Origin: Streptomyces sp. NBC_01142
Lineage (GTDB): Bacteria; Actinomycetota; Actinomycetes; Streptomycetales; Streptomycetaceae
NCBI RefSeq assembly: GCF_026341125.1
Contig: NZ_JAPEOR010000002.1
Location: forward strand, 868,001 to 932,000
Direction: 5' to 3'
DNA: 64,000 bases
This document shows, one piece after another, positions 1 through 13,714 of this stretch (positions are counted from its first letter, which is position 1; each line of letters begins with the position of its first letter). The position numbers and the translations under genes were made by a program. The notes beneath the pieces are model-generated. The model had not been told where the DNA came from, searched no databases, and saw nothing but the letters and a program-made list of their open reading frames with translations.

Positions 1-885
1 CTGATGTTCGCCGTCACCCAGGGCGCGCAGGCCGGCTGGGGCAGCGTGCAGGTGCTGGGGCCGCTGACGGCCGGGGCCGTACTGCTGGTGGCCTTCTGGG
101 CGGTGGAGCGACGCAGCGACCACCCTGTTCTCGATCTCACGCTGGTGCGCGACCGCCGGTTCATGGGCTGGACGCTGGGCGCGATGTCCACGGCGGGCGG
201 GGCGACCGGCATCCTGGTCTTCCTCCCGACCTATCTTCAGGGCGCGGGCGGACTCTCGGCCGGTGACGCGGGTCTGATCATGCTGATGACGACCGCGCCG
301 GTCTTCGCGTTCCCCTCGGTCGGCGGCTGGCTGGTGGGCCGCGGCCTCCCGGCCCGCCATCTGGTCGCCGGTGCGCTGCTGCTCTCCGCGGCGGGCAACC
401 TCTGGCTGGCCCTGGCGCTCGCTCCGGACGCGGGCCCGGCCCGGCTGGCGACTCCGCTGCTGCTGATCGGTATCGCCAACGGCCTGGTCCTGGGCCAGAT
501 CGACGCCCAGGCGATGAGCATCGTCGAACCGGAGCGCGTGGGCATGGCATCGGGCCTCCTCAACACGGCGAGGGGCGGCACGGGCGCACTGGTCCTGGCC
601 GGCTTCGGAGCGGCCCTGATCACCCTGGTGGAGTCCCGGGTGGGCGACCGCGCGTCGGCCGGCGAGGTGACGGCGGGCCGGCACCCCGACCTGGCGGCCG
701 AGTTCACCCAGGCCTGGCAGATCACGGTGGGCACGGTGGCGGTGGTCCTGATGCTGGCGGCGATCCTGGTCCGCCACCTGCTGCGGCCGCGCACCGTCCC
801 CGTCGCGGTGCCGGCCCCCGCCGAGCCCGCCCCGGTGCAGCACGCCGCCGAGCCCGCCCCGGTGCAGCACGCCGACGCGGTCTGA
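1..885 (+). CDS. MFS drug-exporter-type transporter, C-terminal part (5' end outside window)
   Basis: The reading frame is open from the first base, so the gene starts upstream and about 294 C-terminal residues are visible. They form at least seven hydrophobic segments typical of the last half of a 14-helix major facilitator (DHA2/EmrB-QacA type), with a helix-rich core and a hydrophilic tail. The tail ends in two copies of a short Pro/Ala repeat (EPAPVQHA), which is low-complexity and probably not structural. Membrane export of drugs or small metabolites by proton antiport is the family role; the substrate cannot be read from the sequence. It converges on gltD, and a strong hairpin lies just downstream. 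Confidence 0.8.
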   Translation: MMFAVTQGAQAGWGSVQVLGPLTAGAVLLVAFWAVERRSDHPVLDLTLVRDRRFMGWTLGAMSTAGGATGILVFLPTYLQGAGGLSAGDAGLIMLMTTAPVFAFPSVGGWLVGRGLPARHLVAGALLLSAAGNLWLALALAPDAGPARLATPLLLIGIANGLVLGQIDAQAMSIVEPERVGMASGLLNTARGGTGALVLAGFGAALITLVESRVGDRASAGEVTAGRHPDLAAEFTQAWQITVGTVAVVLMLAAILVRHLLRPRTVPVAVPAPAEPAPVQHAAEPAPVQHADAV

Positions 886-928
886 GCGCGACAGCCGGCC
901 GGACCGGCGAAACGAGCGGAAACGCAGT

Positions 929-972
929 GCGGCGCCTGCCCAGTGTCCGGTCGGGGACAGGGCAGGCGCCGC
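929..972. terminator. Bidirectional hairpin terminator between the MFS gene and gltD
   Basis: A 13-bp perfect stem (929-941 with 960-972) encloses a second 5-bp stem (944-948 with 955-959) and a 6-nt loop. It sits between convergent stop codons, so it can serve both genes. There is no U-tract, as is common in Streptomyces. Confidence 0.75.
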
Positions 973-1047
973 GTTGCCGGGGCCTCGGGGGTGTACCCCC
1001 CGGAAGACCCGGCCCGTACGCCGTTGTACGGGACGTCTGGGGAGAGA

Positions 1048-2500
1048 TCAGACCGTCAGCGCGCGGTCCGTGGGACGGATCGGAGCCGGCAGCTCGCTCG
1101 CGCCGGTCAGATAGCGGTCCACACCGCGTGCCGCCGAGCGGCCCTCGGCGATCGCCCACACGATCAGTGACTGGCCGCGGCCCGCGTCACCGGCAACGTA
1201 CACGCCGTCGACGTTCGTCGCGAACTCCGCGTCCCGCGCCACGTTGCCGCGCTCGTCGAGCTCCAGGCCGAACTGCTGGACCAGGCCGTTCTCCTGGTCC
1301 GTGCCGGTGAAGCCCATCGCCAGGGTGACCAGCTGCGCGGGGATCTTCCGCTCGGTGCCGGCCTTCTGCTCCAGCTTGCCGCCCTTGAACTCCACCTCGA
1401 CGAGGTGCAGGTACTGGACGTTGCCGTCCTCGTCGCCCTCGAAGTGGGTGGTGGAGACGGAGTAGACCCGCTCGCCGCCCTCCTCGTGCGCCGAGGTGAC
1501 CTTGTAGAGCATCGGGAAGGTCGGCCAGGGCTGACCGGCCGAGCGCTCCTCGCCCGGACGCGGCATGATCTCCAGCTGGGTGACCGAGGCCGCTCCCTGC
1601 CGGTGCGCCGTGCCCACGCAGTCCGCGCCCGTGTCGCCGCCGCCGATGACGACGACGTGCTTGCCCTCCGCGGTGATCGGCGGAGCGACGAAGTCGCCCT
1701 CGACCACCTTGTTGGCGAGCGGCAGGTACTCCATCGCGAAGTGGATGCCGTTCAGCTCACGCCCGGGGGCGGGCAGGTCGCGCGAGACCGTGGCGCCCGC
1801 CGCGATGACCACCGCGTCGTACCGCCTGCGCAGCTTCGCCGCGTCGATGTCGCGGCCGATCTCGACCTCCGTACGGAACTTGGTGCCCTCCGCGCGCATC
1901 TGCTCGATACGGCGGTTGATGTGCACCTTCTCCATCTTGAACTCGGGGATGCCGTACCGGAGAAGCCCTCCGATGCGGTCCGCGCGCTCGTAGACGGCGA
2001 CCGTGTGGCCCGCCCGGGTCAGCTGCTGGGCGGCGGCCAGACCGGCCGGGCCCGAGCCGATGACCGCGACCGTCTTGCCGGAAAGCCGCTCCGGCGGCTG
2101 CGGGGTCACGTCGCCGCTGTCCCACGCCTTGTCGATGATCGAGACTTCGACGTTCTTGATGGTGACGGCCGGCTGGTTGATGCCGAGCACGCAGGCGGCC
2201 TCGCACGGAGCGGGGCACAGACGGCCCGTGAACTCCGGGAAGTTGTTGGTCGCGTGCAGCCGCTCGCTCGCCGCCGACCAGTCCTCGCGGTAGGCGTAGT
2301 CGTTCCACTCGGGGATGAGGTTCCCGAGCGGACAGCCGTTGTGGCAGAACGGGATTCCGCAGTCCATGCAGCGGCCGGCCTGCTTGCTGATGATCGGCAG
2401 CAGGGAGCCCGGAACGTAGACCTCGTTCCAGTCCTTCAGCCGCTCGCCCACCGGACGGGTCTCGGCGACCTCGCGTCCGTTGGTGAGAAAGCCCTTGGGG

Positions 2501-2508
<8 letters not shown>
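1048..2508 (-). CDS. gltD: Glutamate synthase (NADPH) small subunit
   Basis: 486 residues, the usual length for the GltD beta subunit, which takes electrons from NADPH and passes them through FAD and iron-sulfur centres to the large subunit. A cysteine-rich N-terminal segment (Cys47, 50, 55 and 59, CMDC..C..GC) fits the [4Fe-4S] ligands. A Rossmann FAD motif ([10 protein letters not shown]) lies near residue 150 and an NAD(P)H motif (GGGDTGADC) near residue 290. The start ATG at 2508 overlaps the end of gltB by 8 bp, so the two are translationally coupled and made together. The product works in the cytoplasm in ammonium assimilation (GS-GOGAT cycle). Confidence 0.97.
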
Positions 2509-7060
<4,552 letters not shown>

Positions 7061-7121
7061 CGGCTCTCCCGTCGTCGTCGTGGCATGTTCACTGCCGAGG
7101 GACGACGTTGGCCCTCGCGAA

Positions 7122-7137
7122 ATTTCGTGCAGGTTAC
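7122..7137 (-). promoter_or_regulatory. Possible GlnR half-box upstream of gltB
   Basis: On the minus strand the sequence reads GTAAC-N6-GAAAT, close to the half-site GTnAC-N6-GAAAC known for the Streptomyces nitrogen regulator GlnR. It lies about 65 bp before the gltB start. A second full half-box at the expected spacing is not evident, so this could be chance. Confidence 0.3.
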
Positions 7138-7560
7138 ATGATGGAATGCTTCTCGAAAAGTGGATAGCGCATTCCAGCATGCGGACACCGCTTCGTGCGG
7201 TGGAGGTGGATCACACGGGTCACAGTCGGACAGATCGATATCCGCACGCCCGTCGCAGAGCAGGCTTCATTGCCCGCAGCGCCTTCGGCTCATGCCCCGT
7301 GGTTAAGGGTGCGAAACCACGGAGTTACGGCTACTTATGTAGTGCCTTGCATAGTGTCTCACCCCGGGGCCGATCCGCGGAGGGGACGTACGTCACAGGT
7401 TCGGGGCCGGGCGGCACCATACGGGCGCACCGGCCCTGGTGAGGGCCGGTGCGAGGACGATTCCGAAGCAGGGCGGGGCGGCTCGGAGGCGGCCCCTCAG
7501 GGGCGGCTCGGCCGGGTCGGGAGCGGCTCGGCCCGGATCCGGCTCCGGCTCCGCTTGACC

Positions 7561-7658
7561 GGAGGCGGCGCGGATCGGCCGGAGGCGGCGCGGATCGGCC
7601 GGAGGCGGCGCGGATCGGCCGGAGGCGGCTCACCGAGAGCGGCTCACCGAGAGCGGCT
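7561..7658. repeat. 20-bp and 14-bp tandem repeats behind the VIT-type gene
   Basis: Three perfect copies of a 20-bp unit (GGAGGCGGCGCGGATCGGCC) run 7561-7620 with a partial fourth. They are followed directly by two perfect copies of CACCGAGAGCGGCT at 7631-7658. Non-coding, just after the stop of the minus-strand VIT1/CCC1-type gene; likely slippage-prone. Confidence 0.9.
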
Positions 7659-7675
7659 CACCACAGGGCGGCTCC

Positions 7676-8404
7676 TCAGACCGCGGCACCGAAGAGCGCT
7701 CCGAGGCCGTACGTCAGGGCCGCGGCCGCGCCACCCAGGACCAGCTGGCGCAGTCCGCTGTACCAGCAGGAGCGGGCAGTCACCCGGGCGACGAGCGCAC
7801 CGCAGGCGAAGAGCCCGACGAGCGCCAGCAGCACCGCGGGCCACAGGACGCTCGCGCCGAGCAGATACGGCAGGACGGGCAGCAGGGCACCCAGCGCGAA
7901 CGAGGCGAAGGAGGAGACCGCGGCGACGGTCGGCGAGGGCAGGTCGTCGGGGTCGATGCCCAGTTCCTCGCGCGCGTGGATCTCCAGCGCCTGCTCCGGG
8001 TCCCTGGAGAGCTGCATCGCCACCTCGCGGGCGAGCGCGGGCTCCACACCGCGTGCCACGTACAGCGCCGCGAGCTCCTCCATCTCGTCGACCGGGTGCT
8101 TGCGCAACTCCCGCCGCTCGACGTCCAGTTCGGCCTGTACGAGCTCACGCTGCGAGGCGACGGAGGTGTACTCGCCGGCGGCCATGGAGAACGCACCCGC
8201 CGCAAGACCGGCCAGGCCCGTGATGACGATGGTCTGCTGCGAGACCGAGCCACCCGCCACACCGGTCATCAGCGCCAGATTGGAGACCAGTCCGTCCATC
8301 GCGCCGAACACGGCGGGGCGGAGCCAGCCGCCGTTCACATCGCGGTGGGTGTGGTTGTCGCGATGCGCCGCGTGAAGCGTCGCTTCGGTTTCGATGATGG
8401 ACAC
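7676..8404 (-). CDS. VIT1/CCC1 transporter family membrane protein
   Basis: 242 residues from GTG 8404, chosen because GGGGAGA lies at the right distance upstream; the frame extends further but without a ribosome site. After a short His-rich N-terminus comes the family signature region (DGLVSNLALMTGVAGG), then hydrophobic helices split by a charged cytoplasmic segment containing repeated Glu/Arg pairs (about residues 75-140), and three C-terminal membrane helices. The family includes vacuolar iron and manganese transporters of plants and yeast; the bacterial members probably move Fe2+ or Mn2+, but the substrate here is inferred. Divergent from the ADP-ribosylglycohydrolase operon. Confidence 0.85.
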   Translation of the reverse strand: MSIIETEATLHAAHRDNHTHRDVNGGWLRPAVFGAMDGLVSNLALMTGVAGGSVSQQTIVITGLAGLAAGAFSMAAGEYTSVASQRELVQAELDVERRELRKHPVDEMEELAALYVARGVEPALAREVAMQLSRDPEQALEIHAREELGIDPDDLPSPTVAAVSSFASFALGALLPVLPYLLGASVLWPAVLLALVGLFACGALVARVTARSCWYSGLRQLVLGGAAAALTYGLGALFGAAV

Positions 8405-8573
8405 AGCTCTCCCCTTGCTCCAGAAGCGGGCCTGTTGGACCCCGCTCCCCCTCAACACCCTCGAAAGTACGCGCGATGTAAGGGGCCCGCCAGCAAGGCA
8501 GGCCGTACTTACCTGGAGTCAGGCGGGTGACAGAAGCGTTTCCCAGACTCGTCGTGCCTCGCAGGGGGGACAG

Positions 8574-9659
8574 ATGCAGGAACAGGCTCGGCTGCTCGCG
8601 AAAGGGGCCCGCCCCATGGAGTTGGTTGCATGCAATCCTGCTGATCCGGCCGACTCCACGGGCTCGGCCGCGGCATTTCATGACCGGGCCTGCGGGGCGA
8701 TGCTCGGTCTCGCCGTGGGCGATGCGATCGGCGCCCCGGCCGAGAACATGCGGCCGTCCGAGATCCGGCGCCGATGGGGCCGTATCGAAGGCTTTGTGAG
8801 CGACGACCCGGCCGGCACGGACGACACCGAGTACGCCATCTTCTCCGGGCTGTTGCTGGCCCGGCACGGCTCGGCGCTGACCGTCACCCATGTCGAGCAG
8901 GCCTGGCACCACTGGATCGTGGACCTCGACGAAGGTCCGTTCCGGGGGGCGGGGTTCAGCGAACGCGGCACTCTGGAGAATCTGCGGCGCGGGCTGACCG
9001 CACCGATCTCGGCCCAGCACCGGCACGCCTGGAGCGACGGCCTGGCGATGCGCGCGGCGCCCTTCGGAGTCTTCGCGGCGGGCCTTCCGGCCGAGGCGGC
9101 GCGGCTGGTCGCGATCGACGGAAGCGTCAGCCACGAAGGCGAGGGCATCTACGGCGGCCAGGCGGTGGCGGCCGCCGTCGCCGCGGCGATGGCGGGCTCC
9201 GGCCCGGCCGGGATGATCGGCGCGGCGCTGTCCGTGGTCCCGATGGACTCGTGGACCGCCCGCTCCCTGCGCCGCGCGGTCGTCGCGGCCCAGCGGACCC
9301 ACGCGGACACGCTCGCGATGGAACGGGCGGTGCGCTCGGCGGTCGTCATCGGCGGCTACCCCTGGACGGACCTGGCCCCGGAGGCGGTGGGTCTGGCCTT
9401 CGGCGCGTTCGCGGCGGCCCGCGGCGACTTCCGCAGGTCAGTCCTGACGGCGGTCAACATGGGCCGCGACGCGGACACGACCGCGGCGGTCGCGGGAGCG
9501 CTGGCGGGGGCGCTGTCCGGCGCGACGGCCATTCCCCCCGAGTGGTCCTCGGTGATCGGTCCGGTCCGCGGCAGCTGCCTCCCGTCGATGCAGGGCTACC
9601 ACGTCCTGGACATCGCGGAACTCCTCACCCCGGACGACGACCCCGAGGCCCGCTCATGA
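8574..9659 (+). CDS. ADP-ribosylglycohydrolase family protein (paralogue 1)
   Basis: 361 residues from ATG 8574 (GGGGGGA 4 nt upstream; an alternative ATG at 8616 also has a G-rich site). The DraG/ARH fold starts at LGLAVGDAIGAP. Both binuclear-metal signatures are present: GTDDTE near residue 85 and GRDADT near residue 300, so it should be catalytically competent with Mg2+/Mn2+. The family removes ADP-ribose from proteins or hydrolyses related N- or O-ribosides; the substrate is unknown. First gene of a seven-gene operon in which each next start overlaps the previous stop or lies inside the previous gene, so products are likely made together. Confidence 0.88.
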   Translation: MQEQARLLAKGARPMELVACNPADPADSTGSAAAFHDRACGAMLGLAVGDAIGAPAENMRPSEIRRRWGRIEGFVSDDPAGTDDTEYAIFSGLLLARHGSALTVTHVEQAWHHWIVDLDEGPFRGAGFSERGTLENLRRGLTAPISAQHRHAWSDGLAMRAAPFGVFAAGLPAEAARLVAIDGSVSHEGEGIYGGQAVAAAVAAAMAGSGPAGMIGAALSVVPMDSWTARSLRRAVVAAQRTHADTLAMERAVRSAVVIGGYPWTDLAPEAVGLAFGAFAAARGDFRRSVLTAVNMGRDADTTAAVAGALAGALSGATAIPPEWSSVIGPVRGSCLPSMQGYHVLDIAELLTPDDDPEARS

Positions 9660-11116
9660 CGCCCGCAGCGGGGGACACGAGCCGGGGAACGGCACCCGGA
9701 CCGGGAGAGGCCGACCGGGGGGCGGAAACGCCGCTCTGCGCCGGTTGCGGCGGGACCGGACTCCGCGGACCCGCGCCGGCCGCTCCCGGAACCCGGGACG
9801 AACCGTCGCCCCCGCCGGAGGGCACCGGCGCGGGTCACCGGCCCGGCCCCGGCACCTCACCGCGCGCGCACGAAGCGCCGGGCACCGGGCGGGGGGCCGG
9901 GGCCCTGTCCCCCGTTCCGGGAAGGGGCGGGGTGAGGGAAGAGCACCCCGCCCCGGTCCCCCCGGTCCCCCCGGTCGCTCCCCTCCGCCCCATCGAAGGC
10001 CTCCTCCTCGGCCTCGCCGCCGGAGACGCCGCCGGGTGGCCCGCCGCCCGGCACCGCGCCGCCCGGATGCCCGAGTGGACCCGGCGCCTCACCCGCGAAC
10101 TCGACACCTTCGCCGAGCAGAACGCGACCACCACCCTTCCCGTCCCCATCGCCCTCAACCAGCCCCCCGAACCCCTCCGGCTGGGCCCCTCCGACGATGC
10201 CGAGTGGGCAGCCTTCGCCGCCGAGACCGTTCTCATCGCCGCCGGTCACCTCTTCCACGGTCTCGCCCCCGCCCGCCGGATGCGCGCCGCCGTCGACCTC
10301 GCCTGGAACTCCCTGGCCAGCGAGGTCGCCGCGGCCGCCGACCGCGCCCCCGAGGTCGAGTCCGCCGTACTCCCCCTCCGCGCCCGGATCTCCGTACGCG
10401 CCGGGCTCGGCAATCTCGCCACCGGTCTGCGTCCACCCGCCACCGGCCACGACAACCCGCACTACTTCGACGACGCCGCCTGCGTACGCGCCGCCGTCCT
10501 CGCCGTCGTCCACCCCGGCGACCCGGCCGCCGCCGCCGAGTTGGCCGAGTTCGACGCGCGGTACACCCAGGACGGCGACGGCGTGCACGGCGCCCGCGCC
10601 ATGGCCGCCGCCGTCGCCGCGGCGCTCGGCGGCGCACCCGTCGACGACGCGGTCGACGCCGCCCTCGCCGAACTCCCCGACGCCACCGAGATCGGCCGCA
10701 ACGCCCACCACGCCGTCAAGCTGGCCCGCGACGCCGACGGCGCTTTCGCCCTCGTACCGCTCCTCGAGCACCAGATCGTCGACCACGTCTACAGCTACGG
10801 AATCGCCGCCGCCGAGACCGTCCCGGTCGCGCTCGCCGTGGCCACCGCCGCCCGCGGCCGGGTCGCCGAAGCCGTGCCCGCGGCCGCATGTCTCTCCCGC
10901 GTCGCCGACTCCGCCCCCGCGCTCGCCGGTGCGCTGACGGGCGCACTCGGCGGTGGCGAAGCCATCCCGGCGAGCTGGCGCGATGCCTGCCGCACCCTGG
11001 CGGGCTGTGCGCTCCCCCGGCTCGCCGGCACGGATCTCGTCGAACTCGCCGGGCTTCTCGCACACACGGAACTGACCGCCCGAGGTGGACAATTCCGACA
11101 TGACGCTCACACTTGA
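9656..11116 (+). CDS. ADP-ribosylglycohydrolase family protein (paralogue 2, altered metal site)
   Basis: 486 residues; ATG 9656 overlaps the previous stop (ATGA). The first ~115 residues are a low-complexity Gly/Pro/Arg extension with a CAGC pair, unlike the neighbours. The glycohydrolase domain begins at IEGLLLGLAAGDAAG. The first metal motif survives as SDDAEW, but the position of the second (DxDT in paralogue 1) reads RVADSA, so one aspartate is lost. The protein may be inactive, regulatory, or a binding partner of the active paralogues. A longer frame starting at 8774 is only the shadow frame of paralogue 1. Confidence 0.82.
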   Translation: MTPAAGDTSRGTAPGPGEADRGAETPLCAGCGGTGLRGPAPAAPGTRDEPSPPPEGTGAGHRPGPGTSPRAHEAPGTGRGAGALSPVPGRGGVREEHPAPVPPVPPVAPLRPIEGLLLGLAAGDAAGWPAARHRAARMPEWTRRLTRELDTFAEQNATTTLPVPIALNQPPEPLRLGPSDDAEWAAFAAETVLIAAGHLFHGLAPARRMRAAVDLAWNSLASEVAAAADRAPEVESAVLPLRARISVRAGLGNLATGLRPPATGHDNPHYFDDAACVRAAVLAVVHPGDPAAAAELAEFDARYTQDGDGVHGARAMAAAVAAALGGAPVDDAVDAALAELPDATEIGRNAHHAVKLARDADGAFALVPLLEHQIVDHVYSYGIAAAETVPVALAVATAARGRVAEAVPAAACLSRVADSAPALAGALTGALGGGEAIPASWRDACRTLAGCALPRLAGTDLVELAGLLAHTELTARGGQFRHDAHT

Positions 11117-12248
11117 GGACCGGATCACGGGCAGCCTGGTCGGCGCGGCGGTCGGTGACGCGCTCGGCGGCCCGGTCGAGGGCTACACCCCGGAGCAGAT
11201 CGTGGAACGGCACGGCGGCCGCGTCCACGGCATCGTCGGCCCGTGGAACGGGGACGAATGGCGCACCGCCCGCCCCCTCGCCCCGTACCACAAGGGTGAC
11301 GGCCACATCACCGACGACACCCTGATGACCCACGCGCTGATCCGCGTGTACGCAACCGTCCGTGACCATCTCGACGCGTACGCCGTCGCCGACCATCTGG
11401 TACCCGACCTGATCTCGAACCCCCGCTGGATCCCTGAGCTGGAGGCGGAGGCGCTCCCCCTTCAGCGGATCTTCCTCGCCGAGAAGTGGATCGTCGCCCG
11501 TCTCCACTACGGACACAACGACCCGCGCGAGGCGGGCGTGGGCAATATCGTCAACTGCGGTGCGGCGATGTACATGGCGCCGGTGGGCCTGGTCAACGCG
11601 GCGCATCCCACCGCCGCTTACGCCGAGGCCCTCGACATCGCGGGCGCGCACCAGTCCTCGTACGGGCGTGAGGCGGCGGCCGTCTTCGCGGCAGCGGTGG
11701 CGGCGGCGTGCGGACCGGGCGCGACACCCACCACAGTGATCGACGCGGCCCTCTCCCTGGCCAAGGACGGTACGCGCGCGGCCATCGAGGCGGTGGCCGA
11801 CGTCGCGGCCCGCCATGCGGACTTCGAATCGGCCCTCGCCCCTCTCCGTGCCGCGATCGCGCCCTTCGACACCGTCGGCCCGGACTACCGGGCCCCGTCC
11901 CTGGCGGCCCGGCGCCCCTCCCGGCTCCACGCCATCGAGGAACTCCCCATCGCCCTTGGCATGCTGGTGGTGGGCGGGGGCGACTACCGCCGTACGGTCC
12001 TCGGCTCCGTCAACTACGGCCGGGACTGCGACTCGATCGCGACGATGGCCGGGGCGGTCGCGGGAGCGCTCCACGGCGAGTCCGCGGTCCCGGGTGACTG
12101 GGCGAAACGGGTCGCCGAGGCCAGCCGCCTCGACCTGCACGCCCCGGCGGCGGAACTGACCCGGGTCACCCGCGAGGTCTTCACCCGCGACGCGGCACGC
12201 CGCCGCGCCCACGAGGCCGCGTTCGCCCGCCTGACGGAGGCGCGATGA
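11100..12248 (+). CDS. ADP-ribosylglycohydrolase family protein (paralogue 3)
   Basis: 382 residues. ATG 11100 (MTLTLED) is preferred over GTG 11085 because GAGGTGG sits about 10 nt upstream; it overlaps the 3' end of paralogue 2 by 17 bp. The domain is nearly the whole protein: GAAVGDALGGP at the N-terminus, HITDDT as the first metal motif near residue 70 and GRDCDS as the second near residue 300, followed by the usual AGAVAGAL helix. All metal ligands look intact. It is the closest of the four to standard DraG/ARH architecture, without extensions. Confidence 0.88.
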   Translation: MTLTLEDRITGSLVGAAVGDALGGPVEGYTPEQIVERHGGRVHGIVGPWNGDEWRTARPLAPYHKGDGHITDDTLMTHALIRVYATVRDHLDAYAVADHLVPDLISNPRWIPELEAEALPLQRIFLAEKWIVARLHYGHNDPREAGVGNIVNCGAAMYMAPVGLVNAAHPTAAYAEALDIAGAHQSSYGREAAAVFAAAVAAACGPGATPTTVIDAALSLAKDGTRAAIEAVADVAARHADFESALAPLRAAIAPFDTVGPDYRAPSLAARRPSRLHAIEELPIALGMLVVGGGDYRRTVLGSVNYGRDCDSIATMAGAVAGALHGESAVPGDWAKRVAEASRLDLHAPAAELTRVTREVFTRDAARRRAHEAAFARLTEAR

Positions 12249-13714
12249 CGGCCGGCCTCCGGCTCACCTGGGTCCAGCCGGAAGACCTGATCGGCCATGA
12301 GCTGCGCCAGGCGCGGGAGGACGGCCGCGACGCCTCCCGGATCCGCGACCGCTGGGTCGACGCGGGCGGCCGGGTGGCCCCGCCCCGCGCGGGCGCTTCC
12401 CCGACCGCGGCGTCCCCCGCGCTCCGCGATCTGGCGCACGAGCTGCTGGACGAACTGGCCCTGATTCCCTCCCCGTTGGCCCACGACGAACCGACGGAGC
12501 TCGCCGCGATCGTCGCGGCCTGCCCCGCGTGGCCGGCCACGCGCGACCCGTACCCGGGCCGGGCGGACGATGCACCGGCAAGCACCCCGCCCGCCCCCGG
12601 TTCGCGCGAAGCACCCAGCTCTGCCCCGGCCGCGGGCACAGGCACGGGCACAGGCACAGAGGAGAGTCATCCCCTGCACGCCGCCTGGCTCGGGCGTGCC
12701 GTGGGCTGCCTCCTGGGCAAACCCGTGGAGAAGCTTCCCCTCCACGCCATCCGCGACCTCGCCCGCGCCACCGGCAACTGGCCCCTCCACACCTGGTTCA
12801 CCGCCAAGGGCCTCCCCGCCGAACTCGCCGCCGCCCACCCCTGGAACCGCCGCAGCGCCGCCACCTCCCTCGCCGAGAACATCGACGGCATGCCCGAGGA
12901 CGACGACCTCAACTTCCCCCTCGTCAACCTGCTCCTCCTCCAGCGCCACGGAAGGAACTTCACCACCGCCCAGGTCGGCCGACTCTGGCTGGACGAGCTC
13001 CCGGCCGGGCGTACCTTCACCGCCGAGCGCGTCGCCTACCGCAATCTCCTCTGCGGCGTCGAACCCCCGCTCACCGCCCACCACCGCAATCCCTTCCGGG
13101 AGTGGATCGGTGCCGCCATCCGCGCCGACATCCACGGCTGGACGCACCCGGGCGACCCCGCGGCCGCCGCCCGGCAGGCCTACCGCGATGCCACGCTCAC
13201 CCACACCGCGAACGGTGTGTACGGCGCGATGTTCGTCGCCGCCGCCCTGGCCACCGCCGCCACCCGTACCGCCGATGTGCACGACGCCCTCTCCGCCGGC
13301 CTGTCCGTCGTCCCCCCGCACTCCCGCCTCGCCCGCGCCGTACGCCTCGGCATCGAAACAGCCCGCACGGAACGGGACTTCGCGCAGGTGGCCGACCGGC
13401 TCCACGCCGCGTACGGCACCTACCACTGGGTCCACGTCATCCCCAACGCCGCCCTGCTCGCCGCCGCCCTCACCCACGCCGACGGCGACTTCACCGCCTC
13501 CATCTGCCGCGCCGTGTCCGGCGGCTGGGACACCGACTCCAACGGCGCGACCGCCGGTTCCCTCGCGGGTCTGATCGCCGGCCATCCCGACGCGCTCCCC
13601 GACCGCTGGACCGCACCGCTCAAGAACCGTCTCGCCACCTCCGTCACCGGCTTCGACGGGATCGGCTTCGACACCCTGGCCCACCTCACGCACCAGGAGG
13701 CACTCCGCCCATGA
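12245..13714 (+). CDS. ADP-ribosylglycohydrolase family protein (paralogue 4) with N-terminal extension
   Basis: 489 residues, ATG 12245 overlapping the previous stop (ATGA). Residues 1-90 form an acidic/basic helical region of unknown function (LTWVQPEDLIGHEL...), followed by a Gly/Thr/Pro linker with a GTGTGTG stretch near residue 135. The glycohydrolase domain runs from about residue 140 (AWLGRAVGCLLGKPVEK) with metal motifs PEDDDL near 218 and WDTDSNGA near 428. The family member is more distant from paralogues 1 and 3 but has complete ligands. The extension suggests a different substrate or partner. Confidence 0.85.
   Translation: MTAGLRLTWVQPEDLIGHELRQAREDGRDASRIRDRWVDAGGRVAPPRAGASPTAASPALRDLAHELLDELALIPSPLAHDEPTELAAIVAACPAWPATRDPYPGRADDAPASTPPAPGSREAPSSAPAAGTGTGTGTEESHPLHAAWLGRAVGCLLGKPVEKLPLHAIRDLARATGNWPLHTWFTAKGLPAELAAAHPWNRRSAATSLAENIDGMPEDDDLNFPLVNLLLLQRHGRNFTTAQVGRLWLDELPAGRTFTAERVAYRNLLCGVEPPLTAHHRNPFREWIGAAIRADIHGWTHPGDPAAAARQAYRDATLTHTANGVYGAMFVAAALATAATRTADVHDALSAGLSVVPPHSRLARAVRLGIETARTERDFAQVADRLHAAYGTYHWVHVIPNAALLAAALTHADGDFTASICRAVSGGWDTDSNGATAGSLAGLIAGHPDALPDRWTAPLKNRLATSVTGFDGIGFDTLAHLTHQEALRP

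Larger units (their letters stand above)
7061..7675. other. 615-bp intergenic region upstream of gltB, no gene seen
   Basis: No credible coding sequence: open frames here lack ribosome sites and family features. The stretch holds the gltB leader, an AT-richer segment (about 7110-7180) with an 8-bp inverted repeat (7142-7149 and 7169-7176), a perfect 8-bp hairpin with a 10-nt loop at 7297-7322, and, from about 7450 on, very G-rich low-complexity DNA with short tandem repeats reaching the end of the VIT-type gene. The gltB promoter is expected in the AT-richer part, but no clear -35/-10 pair was identified. Confidence 0.6.

Noticed and set aside
7561..7658. Possible CRISPR-like array (20-bp units)
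   Set aside because: Copies are directly adjacent with no unique spacers and no cas genes are present.
8774..9655. Upstream part of the frame that contains paralogue 2
   Set aside because: This stretch is the alternate frame of paralogue 1; the gene starts at 9656.
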